DNA from: Circinella minor | Lineage: Eukaryota > Mucoromycota > Mucoromycetes > Mucorales > Lichtheimiaceae | Direction of reading: 5' to 3' | Assembly (NCBI GenBank): GCA_016758965.1 | Contig: JAEPRB010000146.1 | Coordinates: forward strand, 52 to 64,051 | DNA: 64,000 nt | Shown here: positions 20,233-31,685 of the stretch, piece by piece | Position numbering within the stretch: the first letter of the stretch is position 1 | Layout: every line of letters starts with the position of its first letter | Notes under the pieces: model-generated | The model's input: the letters and a program-made list of their open reading frames with translations, nothing else | Database searches by the model: none | Told to the model about the DNA's origin: nothing | Program-made: the position numbers and the translations under genes

Positions 20233-23200
20233 ATGGCGTCTTCCTTTCCAAAAATAATTTGTCGAGTCAGGGCGATCTATCCTTTTTATTCTGAGGAACC
20301 TGCGTCCCTGAATTTTAATAAAGACGATTGTATTGATGTACTTGCTCAACTTGATTCTGGTTGGTGGGATGGATGGTAATTTTACACTTTGACGAGCTGC
20401 TTTTTTATTTTTATTTTTTTTTATTTTTTATTATTTCGAACTTAAATTTAACGAGTTTATTTGTTAACAGGTGCGGAGGATCGCGTGGTTGGTTTCCAAG
20501 TAATTACGTTGAAGTCATTGAAGAAAATAATTCTGAAACAACGGTAGCAAATAAGCAACAACGACCCCTTGCAGCATCCCCAACCTCAATACGGTCTGAC
20601 CAGCAATTTCAACTATCTCAACAGCAGCAGCAACAACAGCAACAACAACAACAATTTCGACGTCGTCCAACACAACGAACTTCTAAAAGACGCAGTGGAA
20701 GTGGCGGTCACCGTGCTTCTATACGTACGCTTGGACAATCGAATACTCGACACCCATTTTCTGTATCACCTCCACCAAGTGGAGGAACATCAACTAGTTT
20801 TGGTTGGACATCAAGTAATCGTATGAGCCAAGCAAGTTCGGCAGATTCGTTACCTGATGGTTGGTCAGTTCAAGTAGCAGAAGATGGTTCTACCTATTAT
20901 TATTATAATCATCGAACTGGAAAAATGCAATATGATCACCCTGGTCATGTATCAGATGGTGAATATGATAGTCAAGAAGAATATCTTGATGGTCAATTCG
21001 CAACGGATAGTTATTCGGAAGAAGAATATTATGACGAATATGATGATGATGAATTTGCTCATGATATTAACCGTAAACGATTGTCTAGTAGTCGTATGAA
21101 TCGGTTAAGTATTGACTCATTACCAGCCAATGTGGAAACACCAGAAACGACGATCTCAGATATTCCTGGGGGTGCATCATCCAAAGTAAAATTTTTATTT
21201 CCTTTTTCTTTTTTTGATTTTTAATTTCTTATGGGCTGTTTATACAATTTGTGTGAGGTTGATTATTAATCCATTTTGATAGGCCATGTCTCAATGGGTA
21301 GAACGAGTAACTCCTCAGGGGCGGATTTATTATTGTAACTTAACTACTCAAGAAACAACATGGGATCATAATGATATTGATAAAATTACTGGTCGACTAG
21401 TAAGTCGTATATTGTGGAATATACCACATGCTGTACTTTTATATATAATACGTGGCGTGTGTGCGTATGTGATTTTTTTTCTTAAAAAAAACAATATGTC
21501 TCACATGATTACATAAATTATGTCTTTGTTCTTTTTTTTTCATTTAAATAGAAAAATGCTAAGGATTCCGATTCAGATTTAGACGACGCACCTGTCCAAC
21601 CACAATCTCGCGGGGTCAACTTCCCTGATACTTTTGATCCCCATGACGATCAAGCAGATAGAAACGCAGCCGAAAACGCCGAAGAACCACTTACATGGCA
21701 AAAATTATCAAGTGGGATTGCATTGGCAATTCATCATTTAAATACTGCAGCACAACGTGGAGAACGTGAAACATTTGTCCAAGATGCATCATCCATTGTA
21801 GTTGCTATTCGTATTATGCTCTATGCTTCAGGTACACTGGATAAGGAATCCGTACATATGCAAGATCGTCTTTTACGCGATCCTCATCGTGGTGTCATGG
21901 CAGCACTTTCAAAATTAGTCTTGTCAGTGAAAACAGCAGCAGAAGTATCACAAAATACAATGCAACCAGAGATGCTTTATCGTGTTCAACGAGATGCTGG
22001 TGACGTCCTTGCCTCTGTTCGTAGCTTTGTCACTGTTTGCCAAGAAAAAGGAATCCATGTCGAGCAAGTAAAACCTCAACTCCTAATAAATCCAAACTCA
22101 CATCATATCACAGCCAACGGTAATGTTGGACAAGATATTGTTATTGCATCAAATCAACAACAAGGAAATAATAACAATGATTCAGCAGGTGAAAACGACA
22201 AAGATAACAGACGAACGAGTATAGTTGATCGATATAATCAAGTATCAATACAAAAAGCAAAGTACCCTTTGAATCAAGATTTGATCGTCAGTTTGCAAAC
22301 CCATGCAAATCAAGTGTATGGATCGACCGATGCATTATCCAAAGCAGCAGCATTTATTTTGACAATTCGGGAAGAAGATTTCAACCATACAGAGGATGAA
22401 GATTATGATGATATTGAACGTATACGTAACAGTAGTAGAGCACGATCCAATGTGGTGATTTTATTCCGTAATTTATCCATGCAAATTGGTCAGTATCTCA
22501 GCATATTAGAAGATGTTGACTTGAATAGTGTAGACGGGACCAAGATACCATCGCTAGCCGATTTCCATGTCAACAAACAAAATTTATATAATGCCGTGGG
22601 TAACTTATTTGCAGCTGTTCAAACACTCAGCAGTGCCGATGTCAATGTTGGACAGTGCGTCGATGGCATTGATAACGCTGTTCAGTCGGTAGAAAACACG
22701 ATCGGTGTTATTTTTGCTAACGTGGAAGAAATGGTGCAGCAACGTAAAAACTATTTTAAGCAAATGGAACCACGGGACAAAGAAGTACCGATGTCACCGA
22801 TCACTAGCAATATGCCATACGACGATATGATACCCAACAGCAATAACAACACCAATTATAATTACGATCAAGAAGAATTTACAGCCTCATCACCTATTTC
22901 AAAAACACGTAAAGTACAATTGACCAATCGTAATAATGATGAGCGAACACAGTGGTGCCTTGGATATGATTATGCTCCTGATGAAATAGTATTTGGATCG
23001 GACGGCAATGTTAAAGGCGGTACTTTGCGGGCTCTTGTGGAACGATTGACACTGCATGATACGCTAGGTAAGTTTAAAATTGCTGTTGTGTAACATACAG
23101 AACCATTTTTGCGCGTGTTTCTTTTGTCGTTGTTATTGTTGTTGTTGTTTATAAAGCATTATCCTTGACATAAAATGGCCTGATTTTTCCTTTTTTTTTT

Positions 23201-24696
23201 TCTATTTTACTTATGATTATTAGACACGAGCTTTATTGCAACGTTTTTGCTGACATATCGATCCTTCTGTACAACTGAGGAATTTTTGACATTGTTGGAG
23301 CAACGATATAATTTGAGACCATCTGAAGGATTGACACCCTGTGAACTCGAGACCTGGACTGACCAAAAACAAAAACTTGTCCGTTTACGGTAAGAATGAT
23401 GAGGGATAATGATATTTTTTTTTTAGTGTAAACGAAATGCATCGGGACTTATAAAATTATTTTCGGATTGAACCTATAAATATTTTTATATAGTGTCTTC
23501 AATGTCATGAAGAGTTGGCTCGAAAATTATTATAATGACGAAGATGAATTTATCCTTGGTCGATTGGAATTTTTTACCAATACAGTTATTCGAGATGCTT
23601 CCTCTTTCTCAGCAGATCAATTGAACCGATTGATTCGAAAGCGTAAAGAATTGGACGCTAACGGTGGTTTGAAAAAACTTGTACCCAACACAATGGCAGC
23701 TCCGATGCCGATCAAACCCAAAGATATCACGCGTATTACCCTTTTAGATATAGACGCTATGGAACTTTCGCGTCAATTGACCCTCATGGACTTTAAGTTG
23801 TACAGCAGTATCAGACCCATCGAATGTTTGAATAAGGCCTGGTCGCGCGAAGATACCGAAGGAACGGTAGCCATGAATGTCAAGCAATCGATTGATTACT
23901 GTAATCGACTTACATGTTGGGTTACTGATAGTATCTTGGCTAACGAGGAAGCAAAGAAACGGGTCGTTGTGATTAAATATTGGGCTCAAGTTGCTTCTGT
24001 AAGTTCATTTATTTAAAATGAAGGAGGAATGATGAGAGTGAAAAAAAAAAGTTCTAGAATAATGAGGATGTTCATCACATCTAACGTGTTTATTTTTATA
24101 TTTAGCGATGTCGAAGCACGAACAATTATAACACGTGTATGGCTATTATTTCTGCATTTGATAATAGTGCCATTGGTCGTCTTAAAAAGACTTGGGATGT
24201 AGGTTTACTTTTTCTATTTTTTTCAAAAGTTGAATTAGATGTCATTCATGAAAAGAAGATAACTACTGGATCTTAATAAGAAAAAATTAATTTTTTATTC
24301 GTTATTTAGTTGGTAGGCAATCGAACAATACAAAGCTTAGGCAACATCCGAAAATTGATGGGTGCTAATCGTAACTTTACCGAATATCGTGAAATGATTC
24401 ATTCAGTGAATCCACCTTGTATTCCATTCTTGGGCATCTATCTTCAAGATTTAACATTTATCGAAGATGGCAACGCTGACTTAATTAACAAATCTACAGG
24501 ATTAATTAATTTTGCCAAACGACAAAAGGCCGCAGAGGTGATTCGTGAAATCAATCAATTCCAATCTGCACCTTATAATTTGGCTACTGTTCCAGAATTA
24601 CAATCTTTCATTAAGCAACATTTGGAAAGTAGCCGAGATCTTGATAATCTTTATGAACGAAGTTTACTACTTGAACCAAGAGAATCTGCAGCATAA
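20233..24696 (+). CDS. SH3-WW-WW-RasGEF protein (Cdc25-type Ras exchange factor)
   Basis: Guanine nucleotide exchange factor that activates Ras-type GTPases at membranes. Eight exons: 20233-20375, 20471-21185, 21283-21399, 21552-23067, 23224-23389, 23494-23998, 24106-24198 and 24310-24696; 1213 aa. SH3 domain at about 8-68 (VRAIYPFYSEEPASLNF, GWWDGW, GWFPSNYVEVIEE). A poly-Gln run follows. WW domain 1 at about 174-204 (LPDGWSVQVAEDG, TYYYYNH; the second Trp is replaced, ending QYDHP); WW domain 2 at about 288-320 (SQWVERVTPQGRIYYCN, TTWDH). RasGEF_N at about 808-940 (GNVKGGTLRALVERLT, FLLTYRSFCTTEEF). Catalytic RasGEF at about 966-1205 (LLDIDAMELSRQLTLMDF, NRLTCWV, IIKYWAQVA-like, FDNSAIGRLKKTW, PCIPFLGIYLQDLTFIEDG, YNLATVPEL). 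The SH3 plus GEF order is that of yeast Cdc25/Sdc25; two WW domains are an addition to the yeast plan. Start chosen because the SH3 fold begins within eight residues. Confidence 0.93.
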
Positions 24697-26616
24697 AGAC
24701 ATACAAACTATTATTACATATTTACCTTATCTATTGTCACCCATCTTTTCTCTCTCTTCTCTTACTCTCATTCTTTTCGCTTTTAGCCATCATTTTCTTT
24801 TCTTTTTTTTTTTTATCTCCATCTCTTTTCACTAACTATCGTCTCATCCCGCATTGCTTTTTTTTTTATTATTATTTTATTTGTAAAACTATATATTCCC
24901 CAACCCCCATTTTTCTCTTACTACTTATCGTATCATTCATATTTTTTTTTATTTAGCTATCTTTCTCATTTATCCCTCTTACTATTTTAAGTCAATTACA
25001 CTAACGTGTCTTTGAATTGTTCAAACAAAAAGAAAACTGTTCTATTCTTTATTTTTTATTTTCTCTCTTTTACTCGATGATACAATCTACATATTGTAAT
25101 TTTTTTTTTATTTCATTTAAATAAAGCTGAAACAGCTATTTCTGATATTTTATTATTAATTATTGGAATTATGACAAGGTAGATCCCGGTTTTGTCATAG
25201 TGTGAACGGGCCAATTTTTTTGTACAACGTACAGTGTCCGTGTGATTTGCCTATTTAGGGTCGAATTAACAAATATAATTCTAATGTATGATAATTTTTG
25301 TTTATCCGAAATATGGCACGTTCTGCAGGTCATTGGCTAGTATCTTAATTACTCTATGTTTTCCAATGTTGTTTTTGACAAAGTTTGCTTCCTCAGCATA
25401 TTAGGTTATTGAATTAAGATCCCAGTCTTCGTTTTTCCGTAACCCATACACTCAAAAAAAAAAAAAATTCCGCCGTCATTTGAGATATATCAATGCTCTT
25501 TATTTAAATAGTTATTTCCATACGTAATGTTGTTTCCATAGTAAAAAAGTAAATCAATAAACACTTTACTGTCTATATAACAACCAGCAAGGAGTTTATA
25601 ATTCAAAAAAAAACAGAAAAGAGACGCTTCAAGTTTATAATGACGTAGACAAATAAACAGGGTACAGTGACACTTAAACTGAAGAGTTTAAACATTTAAA
25701 TTTTTGCAGAATATTCAGATTTTTTTTTTATCGTGATTTTTGTCTATGCCCATTAATATTATCCTTTCTATTGTTTCGATTGACCGGTTAGGTTACGTAG
25801 GTCGTTGACAATGTATTTGTATCTCTTCTTTTTATTTGACGTTACGTAGTATCGTCAGCCATTACACCAAACTATTGTTATTATATTTACAATATATGTG
25901 ACCTATGGTATTTAACTGATCATCAGAAACATATTTGATTTGCTATGAATAAATATCATAAGAATAATTTATTAATCTATTTAAACCCCCCCAATGACTT
26001 CTACAATAATGCGTAATAATAAAACAAGTTATTACGTAGTGTGAATCTATTGTAAAAAAAAAACATATCAAGTATGTATTCCAGTGATTTTACCCCCCCC
26101 CTCATGGTTCTATCTTTCTTTATCTAACAAATAAATTTAAACAACACAAACAAAATTATAATCTTTCTTTTAACTATAGAGATGTGATTGAAAAGTTTAA
26201 ATTTACTTGTTTGCTCATGATTAGAGAATCATTGAATATATATGATAAACTGCCATATCGTCATGCATTCTTTATTATTATACCAAATATTGTATAGTAC
26301 TAGAAGACATGCAATTGCCATATTAATTATTAATAAGCAAAAAAAAAAAATATTACCGATTTATGAAAATGTATTAATAAAAACAAACAAAAAACAAAAG
26401 AAAAGGGGGAGGGAAGAAGGAAGGTAGAGAAAGTAAATGGAGGAAAAAAAAAAAGTGAAATGATTAAAGTGAGAGAGGGGTATTCTACAGAATTAAAAAT
26501 AAAATAAAATAATAACTTTCAAATATTTAGCCTCAAATACAGTCCCTCCCCAAGAAAAAAAAAATAGGAAAAAACCAAATTAATTTGTTGTTGCGTATAT
26601 AAAAATAATAAAAGTA

Positions 26617-26638
26617 GTGTGTGTGTGTGTGTGTGTGT
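26617..26638. repeat. (GT)n microsatellite
   Basis: About eleven GT units in the 3' flank of SVF1. Confidence 0.9.
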
Positions 26639-26830
26639 ATACATTGTTGTTGAGATTGTGTATAATATATGTGTATGTGTTTGTAATATATGGTAAAAAA
26701 AAAAAAAGTTAGAGAGATGGAAGAAAAAGGGATAGTGTTGTTTTTTTATAGCAATAATAATAATAATAGTAATAGTAATAGAAATAGAAATATAAATTTG
26801 GTGTTATATAAGCAAAGAGAAAGAAAGAAA

Positions 26831-26847
26831 GAGAGAGAGAGAGAGAG
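26831..26847. repeat. (GA)n microsatellite
   Basis: GA units directly downstream of the SVF1 stop codon, continuing as interrupted GAGTGA units; probably in the 3' untranslated region. Confidence 0.85.
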
Positions 26848-26883
26848 TGAGAGTGAGAGGAAATAATAATTAAAAAAAAAAAA

Positions 26884-27919
26884 CTAGAATTGAGAAACAA
26901 AGACAAGTTCTTGGAAACATTTGCCTTCTGTCACCACCTTTTCATCACCAACAGTAATTTCAGCTGAAGCAGTATCCAACCATTGATAAATATAAGGTTT
27001 GACTACAAATGTTTGAACTAGTTTCTTCAAAAACCATGGGATTTCATTCAACACATCAATTTTATCCACTAAATTCTTGACTGTGACCATCATTTCAACA
27101 TGAACATCCTTGGCAGGCTCTTCATCCCCTTCTTCTTTGATAGTCTTTCCCTTCCAAGTCAATTTGATCTTTTGTGGAATATCATATTCAGTTTCCTCAT
27201 CCTTGGCCAAATCCAACAATTCAACATGATTTTCTACCGAAACCGAAATCAATTTGCCATTCAATACGATGGAGCCTTGATTGATATTAATTGCACCATA
27301 TTGTTTGGTAGTTTGGAATTGCATCATAGATAAAGATGCTTCGTTACTGTGAAAAGTACAAAAGTTCCAATTGGATGCAATCAGCTGAGGTTGCATACCT
27401 TGAATAGCATGAATAAATGTACCGTCCCCTTCGACTTCGTGCAAGACTTTATCGACAATAAAGGTACCCTTGGCAATAGCTTTAGGCCAAAATTTGTGTG
27501 ACACAAAACCAGCAGCAGATGCTTGATCGCCGCCAAGATATGTCTTGCCTTCTCCTACCTTGAAACCACGATCCACGCGTGTAAAATCCATGGATACAAC
27601 CAACTCAGGATGGGTGATTTCGATTTTATAAGTGGTTTGTGTTGGATCCAATGTAATGTTGAAATGATCGGTTTTAACAGAACGACGGTCTTCTGATAAT
27701 TCAAACTTGGATGACATATTAATGTTCTTGAACGAATTGGTTTTGCTGTTGGGGTCATAAAAACGACAAGTAATTGATACGGTGGGGTTCCAGATTCTGA
27801 AAAAAAAAAAAAAAAAACGAAACAAAACAAAACAAAAAAATAAAATAAAAATAAATAAATGAGAAACATGGCCATATATATTCCCCCCCCCACTCTCCAC
27901 CCCCCCATCTTTTCCAACA

Positions 27920-27951
<32 letters not shown>

Positions 27952-28296
27952 TTTTTTACTTTACCCAATGTTAGAATGAATTAATTGAACAAAGGCAAAA
28001 GCACCGGACTTTGTAGTGACATAAAAAACTTGGTTCTCGGTCGATGAACCATCGGCCAAAGTCCAATCGAGATCATGTGCTTCCAACTTGCCAAAATATT
28101 GGCCATCGGTGACAGTGTCAGCATAAGTTCGAACGGCTTCAACTTGACCACCCAAACCAGTGACGTTTGAAACAGTACTCGATAACTGAGAAACTATACA
28201 TTTTATAATACAGTTTTCTTTTTATTATTATTTATTTTATTTTTAAATTCGAAAAGCACACTAAAGTAGTATTAAATACTTACACCAAGATGCCAT
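26884..28296 (-). CDS. SVF1: Svf1 family protein (lipocalin-like ceramide/lipid handling, stress survival)
   Basis: Svf1 proteins are lipocalin-like; the yeast protein supports survival of oxidative stress and is implicated in ceramide transport between ER and Golgi. Three exons: 28296-28284 (13 nt), 28193-27965 and 27796-26884; 384 aa, close to the filamentous-fungal length and shorter than yeast Svf1. The N-terminus MASWFSQLSSTVSNVTGLG is short and amphipathic, as in the membrane-binding N-terminal helix described for yeast Svf1. Family blocks: LEAHDLDWTLADGSSTENQ, QLIHSNIGIWNPTVSITCR, GDGTFIHAIQGMQPQLIASN and WNFCTFHSN. The start codon is carried by a 13-nt first coding exon, so a gene finder may miss it and choose an internal Met. 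Family assignment is secure. Confidence 0.93.
27922..27950. repeat. (ATT)n inside SVF1 intron 2
   Basis: About nine ATT units within the intron between exons 2 and 3, next to runs of C and A at both sides. Confidence 0.85.
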
Positions 28297-29167
28297 AGTG
28301 TTTTAAATATATATATATATATATGAGTTTATGAAGGTGTGTAAGCTGAGAAGTAAAAAAAAAAAAAAGAGAGAGAAAAAAAGAGAGTGAGTGAGTGAGA
28401 GAACCCAAGATTTTGTTGGCTTGTGACGTGCTGTGTGTTCTTGGTTTTTTTTTTTTTTTTTTTTTTGTAACACGCATTCTGCAAATAAAGAACCGCTTGT
28501 GCAGGTCATTTTCTTTTTTACCTCCACTCTTTACTTGTTATTTTTTTTTTCTCATTTATATCAATCACCCATAACAACAACAACAACAAAAAAGTTACCA
28601 TGGAAATGAATTTGAGTAACCCTATATCACTCAAAACTTTTTTCTTTTTTTCCTTAGTTTTTGAAATAATTTTTTTTTTTCATCTTTAAAAAACTTTAAA
28701 TAAAGAAATCCCCCCCCACCCCATTTTTCTTTCTTTCATATGAGAAGACAACCCACCCAAAAAAAAAAAAAACTTGTTAATATAAACGCATGGTGTGATA
28801 TGTGCGGTGATCCATTTTGCTTGGTTTCGGAGTAAGGTGAAAAAAGAGAGATCGCCGATTTTGTTTATGTTTATAAATGCAATATATATATATTTTAATG
28901 TAATTTATATATATTTCAATTCTATTTTTTTTTTTGTATCAAGTTTTAAAAAAAAAAAAAAAAAAAGACCAGTTATTTAAAGACATGTAAATGAATCATG
29001 ACAAATAAGAAAAAAGAAGAAATGCATAAAGAAAAAAGACAAAAATGGAATAAAATAAGTAATAAATGAATAAAAGGGTATATATGATTTGTTGTTTATG
29101 AAATAGTGTATTGTTGTAGTACAAAAAAAGTTGAAAAAAAAAGGGACTACATCGGTCGACTTTAGCT
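28297..29167. other. Intergenic, SVF1 promoter and bHLH 3' flank
   Basis: Contains a short (TA)n at about 28309-28323, a T-run at 28446-28466 and an A-run at 28948-28966. No supported gene. Confidence 0.6.
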
Positions 29168-29593
29168 TTAGTTCTTTTGTTGTTCTTGTTGTTCTTGTTC
29201 TTGTTTGCATTGATGAGCATGTTCAATTACATTTAAAACTTTTGGGTCAGTTAATATAATTGAATGACTATCACCGTCGGATGAATGATTTAATAGGGTT
29301 TGATGCATTTGTTGAATATAATCAATAGCAGCTTCTAAGATAGCTAATTTGTGTAAAGGTTGGTGGAACGATGGACCACGAATGGGTTGTTGTTCGGAGT
29401 AAGGATTACATGTTGGTATAATTTCTTTCAGTTGTTGGATTTTATCATTGATGCGTTCACGTCTTCGTTTCTCAGTAAGACTATGTTGTGATGATGTGGA
29501 TGATAAAGATGAACATGACGATGATTTTCTTCTTGAGGTTGCGTTATTAGATATATCTGTTGTTGTTCTTTTATTCATGCCATCATTTCTCAT
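29168..29593 (-). CDS. Small basic helix-loop-helix transcription factor
   Basis: 141-aa single-exon protein. A Ser-rich N-terminus (about 1-38) is followed by a clear bHLH at about 39-98: basic region HSLTEKRRRERIND with the His/Glu/Arg triad spaced as in class B factors (His, then Glu at +4, Arg at +8), helix 1 KIQQLKEIIP, a loop with PYSEQQPIRGPSFHQ, and helix 2 HKLAILEAAIDYIQQM. The triad predicts recognition of the CACGTG E-box. No leucine zipper follows; the C-terminus ends in a Gln/Glu tail (QEQEQQEQQKN). Start chosen at the first Met of the frame; an internal Met six codons in is also possible. Related fungal proteins control metabolism or sterol/phosphate responses, but I cannot assign an orthologue. 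Confidence 0.85.
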   Translation of the reverse strand: MRNDGMNKRTTTDISNNATSRRKSSSCSSLSSTSSQHSLTEKRRRERINDKIQQLKEIIPTCNPYSEQQPIRGPSFHQPLHKLAILEAAIDYIQQMHQTLLNHSSDGDSHSIILTDPKVLNVIEHAHQCKQEQEQQEQQKN

Positions 29594-30049
29594 TCTTTTT
29601 TTTTTCTTTTTTTTTTTTTTACGTTTAAGAAAGGAGAAATATATAGAAATATTTAGTTGCTCGAGGAGTTTAATATAATAAAAATAAATAAATCAAAGAG
29701 AGAAAAAGAGAGAGAGAAAAAAAAAAAAGAGAACACACAGTTTAATTATATATAAGATATCACCAATTGAAAGAAAGGATAAGGGGAATGGAAAGATATT
29801 TTATTTATCTTGAAGGCATGACGAGTTACTTTCATTTCATTGGTCAATTCATTGTCAATTTTTTACTAGTCATTTTGATTATATAACTTCCCATATTTGT
29901 TTCACAGCTTTTCGTTTAACAATATATATATATATATATATATAAAGATATAGTTTAATATTTAAAAAAGGAAAGGAAAAGGGGTCTTTTTTGTATATAT
30001 ATATAATATGAGATATATAAAAAGAATGCGAGTGGGGGGGATAGAATTT

Positions 30050-30089
<40 letters not shown>

Positions 30090-30422
30090 CATGTACAAAG
30101 AAAGAAAAAGAGAAGAATAAGAAAAAAAAAACTATATATACGTAACAATAAAATTGAGAAAGGTGTATGTGTATCTTGTATGTAATAATCCTTGGAAATT
30201 TCCATTGTCGTCAATAACCAAAAAATAAATAAAAAAAAATAGGGGAGAGAGAAAATATATATATATATAATATAGTTATCGTCGAGAATAAAAGAGATAT
30301 AGATTTCGGGAGGTAGAAGGAGGCGGGGGGGGGGAGAGAAGTGGGAAAGGGTATTTATAATAATAATAGACTTTGTATATACTTTTTTTCTTTAATATAT
30401 AAATTTTTTTTTTTGTATGTGT
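29594..30422. other. Intergenic with several TA, A and G tracts
   Basis: Promoter side of the bHLH gene and 3' flank of the SWIRM gene. Contains (TA)n at about 29925-29943 and 30052-30085 and a G run near 30325-30334. No supported gene. Confidence 0.6.
30052..30085. repeat. (AT)n microsatellite
   Basis: About 17 uninterrupted AT units, the longest TA tract in the window. Confidence 0.9.
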
Positions 30423-31685
30423 TTACATATTGACAGTTGAAGGTGATGGTTTAAGCCAACCATAAGCGTTAAAAGCAGCCCATAATCTACTACTTTTGTT
30501 TACATCGATGCGGCACACTTTTTGAGCATCTGACTTTCTAAACTCAAGACCATGTAATGAAAATTCTCGAGCAGCCATAATAATAGAACGCTTACATCGA
30601 AGATAAAGTTGTGGTGATAAACGCATATGAGAGATCACATCTGCTTCAATAGGATGTAAGCGACTAAAATATGGATCATTATTATCCAATTTCAATGGTT
30701 TGCCTAATAATAATAATAATAATAATAATAAAAATGTGTTAAGAATTTTTCTTTTTTGTCAGACTATATATAAAATAAGCAATATTATTATTGTACTACC
30801 TTTCCAATTGATATCGACAGGAACATGATTCAGACGATCAGTCGTTGGATACCAATCCTTTGAAGGATAAAAGTCTCGATCTTGAATATCAATATCAATA
30901 TTATCAAATAAATATTGTGGTTCGATAGTAAATCCTTTAATTGATAATTCTCGAGTATTTCTTTTCATGACTGTGCCATTATTAGAAGAATGATTACTAT
31001 TACTGCGGCGACGACGATATTTTTCATTCGTGTTGTTATTTAATGATTTTGTTGTCTTGGCTTTCTTTCGTGAAACATACTTTTTCTTGCTGTTACTGGT
31101 GTTATTGTTGTTGTTGTTGTTGTTACTATGTGACGAAAAAGAAGAAACGGTAGAATAAGAAGAAAAATCTGATTCTTGTCCTTCATCTTCATCTTGTTTT
31201 TCTTGTTGGTTGTCAGCAACAGTCATGATGGTTTGAGCTTCTTCTTGATCATCATGATAGGAAGAAAAAGAAGAACGTGGTGATCCTTGTACTTCTTGAT
31301 CATCATATTCTTGCCGTTTACGTTTTGATGAACGTAATGGAGCAAATAATTTACATAGATCAAAAGTGAAGATTTGTTGATGTTGATTTTCATCAGTCGA
31401 TGTTGGCCAGTCAATAGAAGAAGATGTAGGGGATGATGCGGTTGATCTTTTACCATACATCCTAGAATCCATAGGTCTTAAATGAGGGACCATTTGTGCA
31501 TAAGCATGAATAAACCCTTTTCGATTACTATTATTTGAAGTAGTAGTAACAGAAGAAGAACAAAGTGCAGGATCAACAATAGTATGATGATCTTCTTTTG
31601 GAGTCAAAGGTGGAGATAACATGTCATTGTTTTCTTTCTCAATATAACAATGAACATGAGTAGCAGGGGTAGTTGCTGTTGTCAT
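30423..31685 (-). CDS. SWIRM-domain protein (Fun19/Laf-like chromatin factor)
   Basis: Two exons, 31685-30800 and 30703-30423, give 388 aa. The C-terminal ~90 residues form a SWIRM domain: PYFSRLHPIEADVISHMRLS, PQLYLRCKRSIIMAA, FRKSDAQKVCRIDVNKSSRL and WAAFNAYGWLKPSP, with the conserved DVNK and the terminal GW. SWIRM is a helical DNA/histone-associated fold found in chromatin proteins. The N-terminal 290 residues are low complexity (Ser/Asn/Gln/Glu-rich), with SPPLTPKEDHH near residue 25, a basic Lys/Arg/Asn stretch at about 200-235 and FTIEPQYLFDNIDIDIQDRDFYP just before SWIRM. This layout, disordered N-terminus plus a lone C-terminal SWIRM, matches the yeast Fun19 and fission yeast Laf1/Laf2 group, which associates with histone deacetylase complexes; equating them is inference. 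Confidence 0.88.

Larger units (their letters stand above)
24697..26883. other. Convergent 2.2-kb intergenic region
   Basis: Between the RasGEF stop and the SVF1 stop. C/T-rich 3' flank of RasGEF, then AT-rich sequence with several homopolymer runs (for example C8-C9 near 26093-26101), a (GT)n tract near 26617-26638 and (GA)n near 26831-26847. I find no coding signal. Confidence 0.6.

Noticed and set aside
26884..27900. Long (-) strand frame starting MESGGGNIYG before SVF1 exon 3
   Set aside because: The upstream part is intron sequence with poly-Phe; the true start is in the 13-nt exon at 28284-28296, which gives the conserved Svf1 N-terminus.
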